The notes under the pieces are model-generated. The model worked only from the letters and a program-made list of their open reading frames with translations. It was not told the origin of the DNA and did no database searches. From Streptomyces capitiformicae (GTDB taxonomy: Bacteria; Actinomycetota; Actinomycetes; Streptomycetales; Streptomycetaceae), in NCBI RefSeq assembly GCF_002214185.1, contig NZ_CP022161.1:682001-746000 (forward strand): a stretch of 64,000 bases of DNA, given 5' to 3'. Position 1 is the first letter of the stretch, and each line of letters begins with the position of its first letter. A program made the translations under genes and the position numbers. Shown in pieces: positions 45,260 through 53,372 of the stretch.

Positions 45260-46135
45260 TCACACCCCGCGTGCCCGCCCGTGCAGTCGGTCCCCGCCGG
45301 AGAGGATCGCCGCGGCGAGCGCGTCCGCCGCGCCAGCTGCCGCTCCCGGCCGCCGGCCGTGCACCAGTACGAAGTCGACCTCGCCCAACTCCGGCAGGCC
45401 CGCCCGCTCCGGCACCCGGACCAGACCGGGCGGCACCAGCCGACGAGAGTGCGCCATCACGCCGAGGCCCGCGCGGGCGGCGGCGATGAGCCCGTTGAGG
45501 CTGCCGCTGGTGCACGCGATGTGCCAGGCGCGGCCCTCGCGTTCCAGCGCCTCCAGGGCCAGAGCGCGGGTGATGCCCGGCGGCGGATAGACGATCAGTG
45601 GCACCGGGCGGTCGGGGTCGAGGCGGAGCCGCTCCGCGCCGATCCACACCAGCCGGTCCGTCCAGACCGGTTCGCCGCGCGGGTCCTCAGGGCGCCGCTT
45701 GGCCAGCACCAGGTCGAGCTTGCCCGCCGTCAGCTGCTCGTGCAGCGTGCCCGACAGCTCGACCGTCAACTCCAGGTCCACTTCGGGATGGTCGTGCCGG
45801 AACCCCTCCAGGATCTCCGGGAGCCGGGTCAGGACGAAGTCCTCCGACGCGCCGAAGCGCAACCGCCCGCGCAGCCGGGTCCCGGTGAAGAACGCCGTCG
45901 CCTGCTCGTGCACTTCGAGGAGCCGGCGCGCGAAGCCGAGCATGGCCTCGCCGTCCTCCGTCAGCTCCACGGAGTGCGTGTCCCGGGAGAACAGCTGCCG
46001 CCCGGTCGCGTCCTCCAGCCGGCGCACGTGCTGGCTGACCGTCGACTGCCGCAGTCCGAGGCGCCGGGCGGCCTGCGTGAAGCTCAGCGTCTGGGCCACG
46101 GCGAGGAAAGTGCGCAGATGGGAGGGGTCGTACAT
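45260..46135 (-). CDS. LysR-family transcription regulator
   Basis: A 291-residue LysR regulator. The N-terminal HTH is clear (HLRTFLAVAQTLSFTQAARR, QSTVSQHVRRLEDATGRQLF). The substrate-binding domain starts GRLRFGASEDFVLTRLPEIL. It is divergent from the bile-acid-symporter-family gene across 143 bp, the usual arrangement in which a LysR protein activates its neighbour when it senses the transported compound or a metabolite. Confidence 0.93.
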   Translation of the reverse strand: MYDPSHLRTFLAVAQTLSFTQAARRLGLRQSTVSQHVRRLEDATGRQLFSRDTHSVELTEDGEAMLGFARRLLEVHEQATAFFTGTRLRGRLRFGASEDFVLTRLPEILEGFRHDHPEVDLELTVELSGTLHEQLTAGKLDLVLAKRRPEDPRGEPVWTDRLVWIGAERLRLDPDRPVPLIVYPPPGITRALALEALEREGRAWHIACTSGSLNGLIAAARAGLGVMAHSRRLVPPGLVRVPERAGLPELGEVDFVLVHGRRPGAAAGAADALAAAILSGGDRLHGRARGV

Positions 46136-46278
46136 GAGGACAAGGCTAGCGCGGTCATCGTGGAACGTGATGACGGTCAGAGTGGTATGCCGGATTCCCG
46201 ATCGAGGGGATCAGGTGGACGATGGAGAGGGCATGTCCCGTCCCCGTCAGCGCAGCCGAACCAAGCAAGTGGAGCACC

Positions 46279-47319
46279 GTGAAACGCCTGCAGTGGCCGA
46301 GTTGGATGCCGATCGACCCGTACATCCTGCTGTTGCTCGGGACGGTGGGCCTCGCGGCACTCCTCCCGGCGCGGGGTACGGCCGCCGACGTCGCGTCGGG
46401 GGCGTCGACGGCGGCGATCGCCTTCCTCTTCTTCCTCTACGGTGCCCGGCTCTCCACCCGTGAGGCCCTGGACGGCCTCAAGCACTGGCGACTGCACGTC
46501 ACCGTCCTGGCCTGCACGTTCGTCGTGTTCCCGCTGCTGGGTCTGGCCGCCCGCGGCCTCGAACCGGTGTTCCTGAACCACTCGCTCTACACCGGTCTGC
46601 TCTTCCTCACCCTCGTCCCGTCGACCATCCAGTCGTCGATCGCCTTCACATCGATGGCCCGCGGCAACGTCCCGGCGGCGATCTGCGCGGGCTCCTTCTC
46701 CTCCCTCGCGGGCATCGTCATCACCCCGCTGCTCGCGGCGAGTCTGCTGGGCGGCAGCGTGGGCGGCTTCTCCGCCGACGCGATCTGGAAGATCGTGTTC
46801 CAGCTGCTGGTGCCGTTCGTCGCGGGGCAGGTCGCCCGCCGCTGGATCGGCCCCTTCATCACCCGGCACAAGAAGATCCTCGGCCTCGTCGACCGCGGCT
46901 CGATCCTCCTCGTCGTCTACGTCGCGTTCAGCGAAGGCGTGGTGCGCGGGATCTGGAGCCAGGTCAGCGCGCTGCGGCTCGCCGGGCTGCTGGTCGTCGA
47001 GGCCGTGCTGCTCGCGGTGATGCTCACGCTCACCTGGTACGGGGCGAAGGCCCTCCGCTTCGACCGGGCGGACCGCATCGCCATCCAGTTCGCCGGCTCG
47101 AAGAAGTCCCTGGCCTCCGGGCTTCCCATGGCGAGCGTCCTGTTCGGCGCCGAGGCCTCCCTCGCCGTCCTCCCACTGATGCTGTTCCACCAGATGCAGC
47201 TCATGGTGTGCGCGGTCATCGCCAAGCGCCGCTCGCACGACCCGGTGGAGCGGGCGGTCACGGAGCAGCGAGACGAAGCGACAGGAACCGAGGTCGGTAC
47301 AGGGTCACGTTCCGCGTGA
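46279..47319 (+). CDS. Bile acid:sodium symporter family transporter (YfeH/ASBT7-like)
   Basis: A 346-residue membrane protein with about ten helices, of the SBF-like branch that includes E. coli YfeH. Typical blocks are AIAFLFFLYGARLSTREALD, TLVPSTIQSSIAFTSMARGN and AGSKKSLASGLPMASVLF. It probably moves an organic anion with sodium; bile acids are not implied. The GTG at 46279 has GGAG just upstream and removes a non-conserved 19-residue extension. Its last 62 bp overlap the end of the convergent DUF4185-like gene. Confidence 0.9.
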   Translation: MKRLQWPSWMPIDPYILLLLGTVGLAALLPARGTAADVASGASTAAIAFLFFLYGARLSTREALDGLKHWRLHVTVLACTFVVFPLLGLAARGLEPVFLNHSLYTGLLFLTLVPSTIQSSIAFTSMARGNVPAAICAGSFSSLAGIVITPLLAASLLGGSVGGFSADAIWKIVFQLLVPFVAGQVARRWIGPFITRHKKILGLVDRGSILLVVYVAFSEGVVRGIWSQVSALRLAGLLVVEAVLLAVMLTLTWYGAKALRFDRADRIAIQFAGSKKSLASGLPMASVLFGAEASLAVLPLMLFHQMQLMVCAVIAKRRSHDPVERAVTEQRDEATGTEVGTGSRSA

Positions 47320-48493
47320 TGTTCAGCTGCGCCGTCGTCCCGTTCGCGTCCAGCCAGTTGACGTCGTAGCTGAGGACGAGCCGCCCGTCGTCGGCCGCCT
47401 CGTGCGCCTGCGGGTTGTACGCCGCGACCCCGCCGTCGGGCAGCGGCGGACTGAAGCCCCTGGTGGGCCCGTGCCAGGGACCGGTGGGGGAGCAGGCCCA
47501 GTACGCGGTGACGGTCGTCAGCCCCTCGGTACCGGCGGCCATGGTGAACAGCACATATGTACGGCCGTCCCGTACGACCGTGAACGCGCTGCCGACCCCC
47601 TTGTCGTCCCCGTTGCCGAGCACCGCCGCCGGACGCCCCCGCACCGCCCACCGGGAGCCGTCCCAGTACTCCCACGCCCCCGGCTGGCCGAGCCTGCCGC
47701 GCGGCACCCGGGCGACATACGCGTGGGACGTCGGCCGGGAGGCGGCCTGGGCGTCGGTGCCGCCGAAGACGTACGTCCAGTCGCCCGCGTCGACGGCTGT
47801 CGTGCCGAACAGGACACGCCGGGCGGGATCGGCGACGGATCCCTGGTCCAGCACCGTCGTGATGCCCTCCAGCCGCAGATCCGGCAGCGACAGCGTGGCC
47901 ACCTCCGTCGCCGTGGGCACCCCGTAGATCCACGGCGACTGCCCCGCCGTCCGCGTCCACAGCAGCACGCGTACGACCTGCTCGGCCGAGCCGGGGGAGC
48001 GGGGTTCGACCCGGGCGGCCACCGGCCAGCGCCACTGCTGCGGGGCCGGGTCCGGGAACACGGGTGCCGGAAGCGTGGATTCCAGGCGGCCCGAAGGCGA
48101 CATCACCACGGCCGAGTTGCGCACCAGGGGAGCCGAGACATCCCGCCACGCCACGGACTCGCCGACCGGGTTGGGCGGTGCGTACACCTGACCGAGGTAG
48201 GTGTCGGAGAACAGCCACAGCACCCGCCCGTCCGGGAGCCGTACCGAGTGGGTGCCGTCGCCGCCGGTCCAGTCGTCGGTGCGGGTGGCGTCGTCGCCGT
48301 AGCGGGCGAACTCGCCGGTCAGGGACGTGTCAGGGTCCCAGTCCCGCACCGTCCGGGCCGTGCAGGTGCGGCCGCCCTCCCGGTCGTCGTCCGGGAGGGC
48401 GGTGAGCAGCACGGCCGCGAGGACCAGCACCAGGCCCAGGATCAGGGCGGGTCCGGTCCCCGACAGCCGTCGTGCTCGTGCGTCGTCGGGCAC
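47258..48493 (-). CDS. Anchored/secreted DUF4185-like beta-propeller protein
   Basis: A 411-residue protein with an uncleaved-looking signal anchor (LILGLVLVLAAVLLTALP) and an extracellular five-bladed-propeller type domain. VRLPDGRVLWLFSDTYLGQV and NSAVVMSPSGRLE are hallmarks of DUF4185/GH43-62-68-like folds. The catalytic aspartate set cannot be verified. The GTG start lies ten bases after the sialidase stop, so it is the second gene of a sialidase operon and may bind or trim glycans. It inherits any bldA control that acts on the sialidase. Confidence 0.8.
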   Translation of the reverse strand: MPDDARARRLSGTGPALILGLVLVLAAVLLTALPDDDREGGRTCTARTVRDWDPDTSLTGEFARYGDDATRTDDWTGGDGTHSVRLPDGRVLWLFSDTYLGQVYAPPNPVGESVAWRDVSAPLVRNSAVVMSPSGRLESTLPAPVFPDPAPQQWRWPVAARVEPRSPGSAEQVVRVLLWTRTAGQSPWIYGVPTATEVATLSLPDLRLEGITTVLDQGSVADPARRVLFGTTAVDAGDWTYVFGGTDAQAASRPTSHAYVARVPRGRLGQPGAWEYWDGSRWAVRGRPAAVLGNGDDKGVGSAFTVVRDGRTYVLFTMAAGTEGLTTVTAYWACSPTGPWHGPTRGFSPPLPDGGVAAYNPQAHEAADDGRLVLSYDVNWLDANGTTAQLNITRNVTLYRPRFLSLRLAAP

Positions 48494-48503
48494 GGAAGGG
48501 ACG

Positions 48504-50402
48504 TTAGTTGCCTCCGCTCACCCGGTCCATGGGCAGCCACAGGATCGAGCCTTCGGACGTCGTACTCGCGGCGCGCAGTCCGCTCACCTCCTCGTCGCTC
48601 AACGCCCGGTCGTGGACGCGGACTTCGTCGAGGGCGCCGGTGAAGTGGACGCGGCTGTCGACCCGTTGCCCGATGTGCACCCCGAACGGGGAGTTCCGGC
48701 TCACCGATCCCGTCACATCGGCGGTGCTGAACGGCGTGCCGTCCACGAAGAGCGTGAGCTGCCCGCCGCCTCGACGCAGCGCGAGGTGATGCCACTGCCC
48801 GTCGTTGTACGCGCCCGTCGACCGCACGGACGCGGTCCGCGGCGCGGTCGCCCCGTCCCGCACGGTGATCAGCCCGGTCAGCCGCCCGGCCGCCGGCTCC
48901 CCGCGCAGCCACACCTGCGGCTGGGTCGTCCCGACCCCGCCCATCCACAGCATCGGCTGCTCACCGGTGGTGGCCGTGTAGCGGAACCAGAGCGACGCGG
49001 TGAAGTCCTTTGTACCCAGGGGGAGTTGACGGCGGTACGGCAGCCGTACGGCGTCGTCGGTGCCGTCGAACTCGATCGCGCCGCCGAACGCCCCGTCCGT
49101 CGGACGCGCACCGCCGAGTACGGCGGCCCGCCGGCCGTGAGGCGCCTTGTCGGGGGTCGTCGGGTCGGCGCCCCGGCGCGGCTTCAGCCAGTCCTCGGTG
49201 AAGCGGGCGAAGCGGATCTCGTCGCGGGCATCTATCGCTCCCCCCTCGTACATCAGGCCCACGACGTCGTTGCCGCCGGCACCGCCGATCCGCACCAGGT
49301 CCGAGTAGCCGGACCAGTCCGTGGTGACGACCGTGCCCCGGTCCACGCTCTCCCAGGTGCGTCCGCCGTCGTACGAGGAGCGGACCATCATGGTCCGGCG
49401 GCGGTCCGGGTCGGCCGGGCAGGCCAGCAGCAGCCGGTCGCCCAGCCGCAGTACGGAGCCCTGGACCTGAGGCGTGTACAGGTCCGGCTGGGCCCGGAAC
49501 GGGGAGACGAAGCTGTCGCCGCCGTCGCGGCTGACCGTCTGGCTGCGATGGCCGAGGTCGGTGCCGTCCTGCTCACGGCCGCTGACGAACACCGAGCCGT
49601 CCTGACGCTCCGTCAGCGTCAGCTCGGACGGCTTCTGGCGGAACGTGCCGACGTCCGCGATCGGCCACGAGTCCGTCGCGCCGATCTTCCAGCTGTCGCC
49701 GCCGTCGTCACTGGTGATGAGCGCCGCGTGGTTGGCGGTGACCCGGCCGTTCGCCCAGGTCTCGGTGTTCACCCCGAAGACGAGACGCCCCGCGTGCCGA
49801 CCCTTGCTGAGCTGGATGCCGTGCACGGGGCCCGTGGCGTACCAGGAGTTCCAGTGGGCCGGGCGGATCTCGGCGCTCAGATCGCGCGGAGTGGACCAGG
49901 TCAGGCCGTCGTCGTCGCTGTGCTGGAGATGCGGGGTGCGGTCGCAGGGCACCGAGCAGCTCGCGCTGTCCGTACGGCCCGTGTTGTACGTCTCGGCCAG
50001 CACGATCCGGCCGGTCTCGCGGTCCACGATGGGCGCCGGGTTGCCGTGCGTGTCGCCCGCACCCTCGTTGACGACCTGGAGCGGACCCCACGTACGGCCG
50101 CCGTCCGTGGACCGCTTGAGCACGATGTCTATGTCGGCGGCGTCCCCGCAGTTCAGCACCCGGCCCTCGGCGAACGCCAGCAGCGTGCCCTTCGTCGTCC
50201 TGACGACGGCCGGGATGCGGAAGCAGGCATAGCCGGGGTCCTGGGAGGCCTTGAACAGCACCTGCTCCTCGAACTCGGCGGCCTTCGGCTCCGGTGCGAC
50301 TTCGGCCGCCGCTCCGGTGGGGTGGGCGACGGCCAGGAGGGCGCCGGTGGTGAGTAACGCGAGGAGAGTGGTTCTGAGGCGTGCGTGAAGACTCGACGGC
50401 AT
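48504..50402 (-). CDS. Secreted exo-alpha-sialidase with C-terminal LamG-like domain
   Basis: A 632-residue secreted sialidase (GH33 type) releasing terminal sialic acid. The signal peptide ends near AAA/EVA. The six-bladed propeller has the FRIP arginine motif (CFRIPAVVRT), Asp boxes (STDGGRTWG, SDDDGLTWS, SYDGGRTWE) and the nucleophile region ending SGYSDLVRIGG. A concanavalin/LamG-like lectin domain fills about residues 430-610. Codon 16 is TTA (50355-50357), inside the signal sequence, so translation should depend on the bldA tRNA. A TGGACATC direct repeat lies upstream. It leads an operon with the DUF4185-like gene. Confidence 0.92.
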   Translation of the reverse strand: MPSSLHARLRTTLLALLTTGALLAVAHPTGAAAEVAPEPKAAEFEEQVLFKASQDPGYACFRIPAVVRTTKGTLLAFAEGRVLNCGDAADIDIVLKRSTDGGRTWGPLQVVNEGAGDTHGNPAPIVDRETGRIVLAETYNTGRTDSASCSVPCDRTPHLQHSDDDGLTWSTPRDLSAEIRPAHWNSWYATGPVHGIQLSKGRHAGRLVFGVNTETWANGRVTANHAALITSDDGGDSWKIGATDSWPIADVGTFRQKPSELTLTERQDGSVFVSGREQDGTDLGHRSQTVSRDGGDSFVSPFRAQPDLYTPQVQGSVLRLGDRLLLACPADPDRRRTMMVRSSYDGGRTWESVDRGTVVTTDWSGYSDLVRIGGAGGNDVVGLMYEGGAIDARDEIRFARFTEDWLKPRRGADPTTPDKAPHGRRAAVLGGARPTDGAFGGAIEFDGTDDAVRLPYRRQLPLGTKDFTASLWFRYTATTGEQPMLWMGGVGTTQPQVWLRGEPAAGRLTGLITVRDGATAPRTASVRSTGAYNDGQWHHLALRRGGGQLTLFVDGTPFSTADVTGSVSRNSPFGVHIGQRVDSRVHFTGALDEVRVHDRALSDEEVSGLRAASTTSEGSILWLPMDRVSGGN

Positions 50403-50434
50403 GGTGCGGCCAGCCCTTCATCCATCTAGGCATA

Positions 50435-50450
50435 TGGACATCTGGACATC
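50435..50450. promoter_or_regulatory. TGGACATC tandem repeat upstream of sialidase
   Basis: Two perfect adjacent copies of TGGACATC, 33 bp upstream of the sialidase ATG. They may be half-sites of an operator or activator; the regulator is unknown. Confidence 0.4.
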
Positions 50451-50632
50451 CCACGTCCAACGTGCGGCCACAGACGCTACTTGTGCCCTCAGCGCACCCA
50501 CAAGAACCATGCGAGAGTTGTGGAACGGCGTGTCTCAGGGCCCGGTGACGCCGCGTCAGGCTTGGCCTGGGGCGCCTGAGAGCTCGGGGGGTTGGGAGTG
50601 CGTTGGCGGGTGCGGGTTGTATGTGGTTGCTC

Positions 50633-50700
50633 GCGCGGTTCCCCGCGCCCCTTAAAAACCAGGGGGCGCCCCCAGTTCTTCAGGGCGCGGGGAACCGCGC
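50633..50700. repeat. Large perfect palindrome (18-bp arms) with inner palindrome
   Basis: GCGCGGTTCCCCGCGCCC (50633-50650) pairs perfectly with 50683-50700. The 32-base loop holds GGGGGCGCCCCC, itself a perfect 12-bp palindrome. This is a well-known intergenic Streptomyces motif; shorter forms lie near 5260 and 56760. The flanks to 50804 contain no gene. A GC-rich stem followed by TTTTT on the minus strand (about 50741-50798) may end fdhD. Confidence 0.9.
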
Positions 50701-50804
50701 GACAAGCCCTGGAATCCGCTACCCGGACCGGGGGGCGGCGAAAAACGACGGGACCCCGGCGGCGCAGGGGGCGCTCTCCGCCGACCGGGGCCCCGCCGGC
50801 CGGT

Positions 50805-51650
50805 TCAGGCCTGGGCCGCGCTCCGCAGGGCGAGCCGGTGCTCACCCGCATACACGTTCATGGAGTTGCCCCGCAGGAACCCCACCAGTGTCAGCCCCGT
50901 CTCCGCGGCCAGATCCACCGCCAGCGACGACGGCGCCGAGACCGCCGCCAGCACCGGAATCCCCGCCATGACCGCCTTCTGCGCCAGCTCGAACGACGCC
51001 CGCCCCGACACCAGCAGGATCGCCCGGGACAGCGGCAGACCCCCGTTCTGCAACGCCCGCCCCACCAGCTTGTCCACCGCGTTGTGCCGCCCCACGTCCT
51101 CCCGTACGTCCAGCAGCTCACCGTCCTCCGAGAACAGCGCCGCCGCGTGCAGACCCCCGGTCCGGTCGAAGACCCGCTGAGCCGCGCGCAGCCGGTCGGG
51201 GAGGCTCGCGAGCAGTTCGGGGTCGACGCGGACCGGGGGAGTGTCGGCGATCGGCCAGCGGGCCGTCGTACGGACGGCGTCCAGCGACGCCTTGCCGCAC
51301 AGCCCGCAGGAAGACGTCGTGTACACGTTCCGTTCGAGGGTGATGTCGGGGATGGCCACACCCGGCGCGGTCTTCACATCCACCACGTTGTAGGTGTTCG
51401 AGCCGTCCACCGTGGCGCCCGCGCAGTAGACGATGTTCTGGAGATCGCCGGTCTCGCCCAGCACTCCCTCGCTCACCAGGAACCCCGCCGCCAGCGCGAA
51501 GTCGTCACCCGGCGTGCGCATCGTGATCGCCAGCGGCTTGCCGTTGAGCCGGATCTCCAGCGGTTCCTCGGCGACCAGTGTGTCCGGCCGGGTGGAGACC
51601 GCCCCGTCCCGGATCCGGATCACCTTGCGTCGTTCCGTGACTCGTCCCAT
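50805..51650 (-). CDS. fdhD: Formate dehydrogenase accessory sulfurtransferase FdhD
   Basis: A 281-residue sulfurtransferase that passes sulfur from a cysteine desulfurase to the molybdenum cofactor of formate dehydrogenases. The persulfide cysteines are in [14 protein letters not shown]. The ligand-pocket blocks [20 protein letters not shown] and [22 protein letters not shown] are conserved. The ATG at 51650 fits; an in-frame start at 51707 would overlap the decayed Fe-S gene. It is intact although its neighbour, the Fe-S protein it might serve, is broken; other formate dehydrogenases elsewhere may still need it. Confidence 0.93.
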   Translation of the reverse strand: MGRVTERRKVIRIRDGAVSTRPDTLVAEEPLEIRLNGKPLAITMRTPGDDFALAAGFLVSEGVLGETGDLQNIVYCAGATVDGSNTYNVVDVKTAPGVAIPDITLERNVYTTSSCGLCGKASLDAVRTTARWPIADTPPVRVDPELLASLPDRLRAAQRVFDRTGGLHAAALFSEDGELLDVREDVGRHNAVDKLVGRALQNGGLPLSRAILLVSGRASFELAQKAVMAGIPVLAAVSAPSSLAVDLAAETGLTLVGFLRGNSMNVYAGEHRLALRSAAQA

Positions 51651-51658
51651 GTCGTGTC

Positions 51659-52249
51659 TCAGTCCCGGTTCTGTACGTGCTGGTAGCCGAAGCGGCCCTT
51701 GATACACAGGTTGCCGTGGGTCACCGGGTTGTCGTGCGGTGAGGTGACCTTCACGATCTCATTGTCCTGCACGTGGAGCGTGAGGTTGCAGCCCACACCG
51801 CAGTACGCGCACACGGTCGTGGTCTCGGTCTGCTCGGTCTCGTCCCACGTACCCGCCGCCCGCATGTCGAACTCGGACTTGAAGGACAAGGCCCCCGTGG
51901 GGCACACCTCGACGCAGTTCCCGCAGTTCCCGCAGTTCCCGCAGTTCCCGCAGTTCCCGCAGTTCCCGCAGTACACGCAGGCGGAATCCGTGAGGGGCCC
52001 GTCGTGCTCCACCGCGATCCGCGCATCGAACCCACGCCCGGCCACGGAGATCGCGAAGCTGTTCTGCCACTGGTCCCCACACGCGTCCACGCACTTGTAA
52101 CAGAGGATGCACTTGTCGTAGTCCCGCACATAGAGCTCGCTGTCGATCCTCGGTTACTCGTTGAGCCGGGCCGCGTCCGGACCGAAGCGGTCCGGTTTCG
52201 CCTCGTACTCCTTGATCCACTCGGCGATCCGAGGGGTTGAGCCCGCACT
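51659..52249 (-). pseudogene. Remnant of formate-dehydrogenase-type 2Fe-2S/4Fe-4S protein
   Basis: The surviving C-terminal part shows two ferredoxin clusters (CILCYKCVDACGDQWQ, then CVYC) and the molybdoenzyme Fe-S motif VCAYCGVGCNLTLHV, ending [19 protein letters not shown]. Upstream homologous sequence (RIAEWIKEYEAKPDRFGPDA, ARLNE) is cut off by an in-frame TAA at 52154-52156, and the 5' half of the gene is absent. A Gly-Asn-Cys unit in the second ferredoxin site is expanded to six copies. A product could only start at the downstream GTG at 52129 and would lack the N-terminal domains. Confidence 0.8.
51914..51967 (-). repeat. 9-bp tandem repeat, 6 copies, in Fe-S motif
   Basis: Six identical copies of GCAGTTCCC, encoding (Gly-Asn-Cys)n on the minus strand, where a single CGNC is normal between CVYC and VEVCP. 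The expansion adds 15 residues and five cysteines. Confidence 0.93.
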
Positions 52250-53120
52250 TCATGCGGCGCTCCTCAGCGCGAGCAGGTCCGAGATGGCGTGGACGGTGCG
52301 GAGCGTGGGCACCTCGACGCCGGTGATGTCCGCCAGCTCGACGACGGCGGCGAGGAGGACGTCGAGTTCCAGGGGCTTGCCGCGCTCCAGGTCCTGGAGT
52401 GTGGAGGTGCGATGGTCGCCCACACGTTCGGCGCCGGTCAACACGTTCGGCGCCGGCCATCCGCCGCTCGATGGAGACTCCGACCTCGCAGCCGAGGGCC
52501 TCGGCGACGGCGAGCGTCTCGGCCATCATCGTCTCGATGACCTTGCGGGTGCCGCCGTGCAGACACATCTGCCGCATGGCCGCGCGGGCCAGGGCGCTGA
52601 TCGGGTTGAACGAGATGTTGCCGAGCAGCTTGATCCAGATGCCGGCCCCGGATGTCGGGCTCCACCGGGCACTCGAGGCCGCCGGCCGTCATGGCCTCGC
52701 TGAACGCGAGACAGCGCCGGGACACGCCCCGGTCGGGCTCGCCGATGGAGAACCGGGTGCCTTCCAAGTGCCGGACGACACCCGGGCCTTAGAGCTCGGT
52801 GGCCACGTAGACGACACAGCCGCAGCAGAGGCTCGATCAGTGGCCCGCACGCCGCGTACGAGTGGGTCTTGAGGCCCAGGAAGACGAAGTCGACCGGACC
52901 GATCCCGGCCGGGTGGACCGATCCCGGCCGGGTCGTCGGTGGCGTGCGCGCGGGCGCGGGCGGTGAAGTCCCCGCGCGGGCTGAGCACGCGCACCCCGTC
53001 CCGCCTCATGGCCGCCAGATGCGGTCCACGGGCGACGAGATGCACATCGGCGCCACCGCGGTGGAGCGCGGCGCCGACATGGGCGCCGATCGCACCGGCG
53101 CCGAGAACTGCGACTTTCAT
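52250..53120 (-). pseudogene. 2-dehydropantoate 2-reductase (PanE/ApbA) pseudogene
   Basis: It starts normally (MKVAVLGAGAIGAHVGAALH, NADPH site GAGAIG) and ends normally (LRTVHAISDLLALRSAA). In between it has a perfect 19-bp tandem duplication (52896-52933) that shifts frame, loss of about 60 codons near 52830, a TAA at 52789-52791 where Glu is expected (VATEL then GPGVV), a one-base insertion near 52645, and a second 19-bp duplication (52422-52459). The parent enzyme reduces ketopantoate or a related 2-keto acid with NADPH. It lies divergent from the OFA transporter gene. Confidence 0.85.
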
Positions 53121-53190
53121 GGCGAGGGAGCTCCGTTCGGTCGAGGGATACCGCGGAGATGACGCACTGTCGAACTGTGTCGACGAAATA

Positions 53191-53203
53191 TTGTCTACAG
53201 TAT
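53191..53203. promoter_or_regulatory. GntR-type operator candidate before OFA transporter
   Basis: TTGTCTACAGTAT contains TGT-N2-ACA. Its complement shares ACTGTAGAC with the site in front of the GntR gene at 55915. It lies in the 252-bp divergent region between the PanE remnant and the transporter. Confidence 0.5.
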
Positions 53204-53372
53204 GGAGTTGCCCCAGCAAGGGTTCGCGCAGTGCGGGGCGTTCGTAGCAGGGGTCGCGTCGCAGCGACGGGTAGGCCGCGGTGACCGTTCGGCGCTTCGT
53301 GCATACCGCTCATCGCATACGGTCGACGTGCCGCCTTCTCAACTCCCTTGTCACTCCCTACCGTCCGGGATC

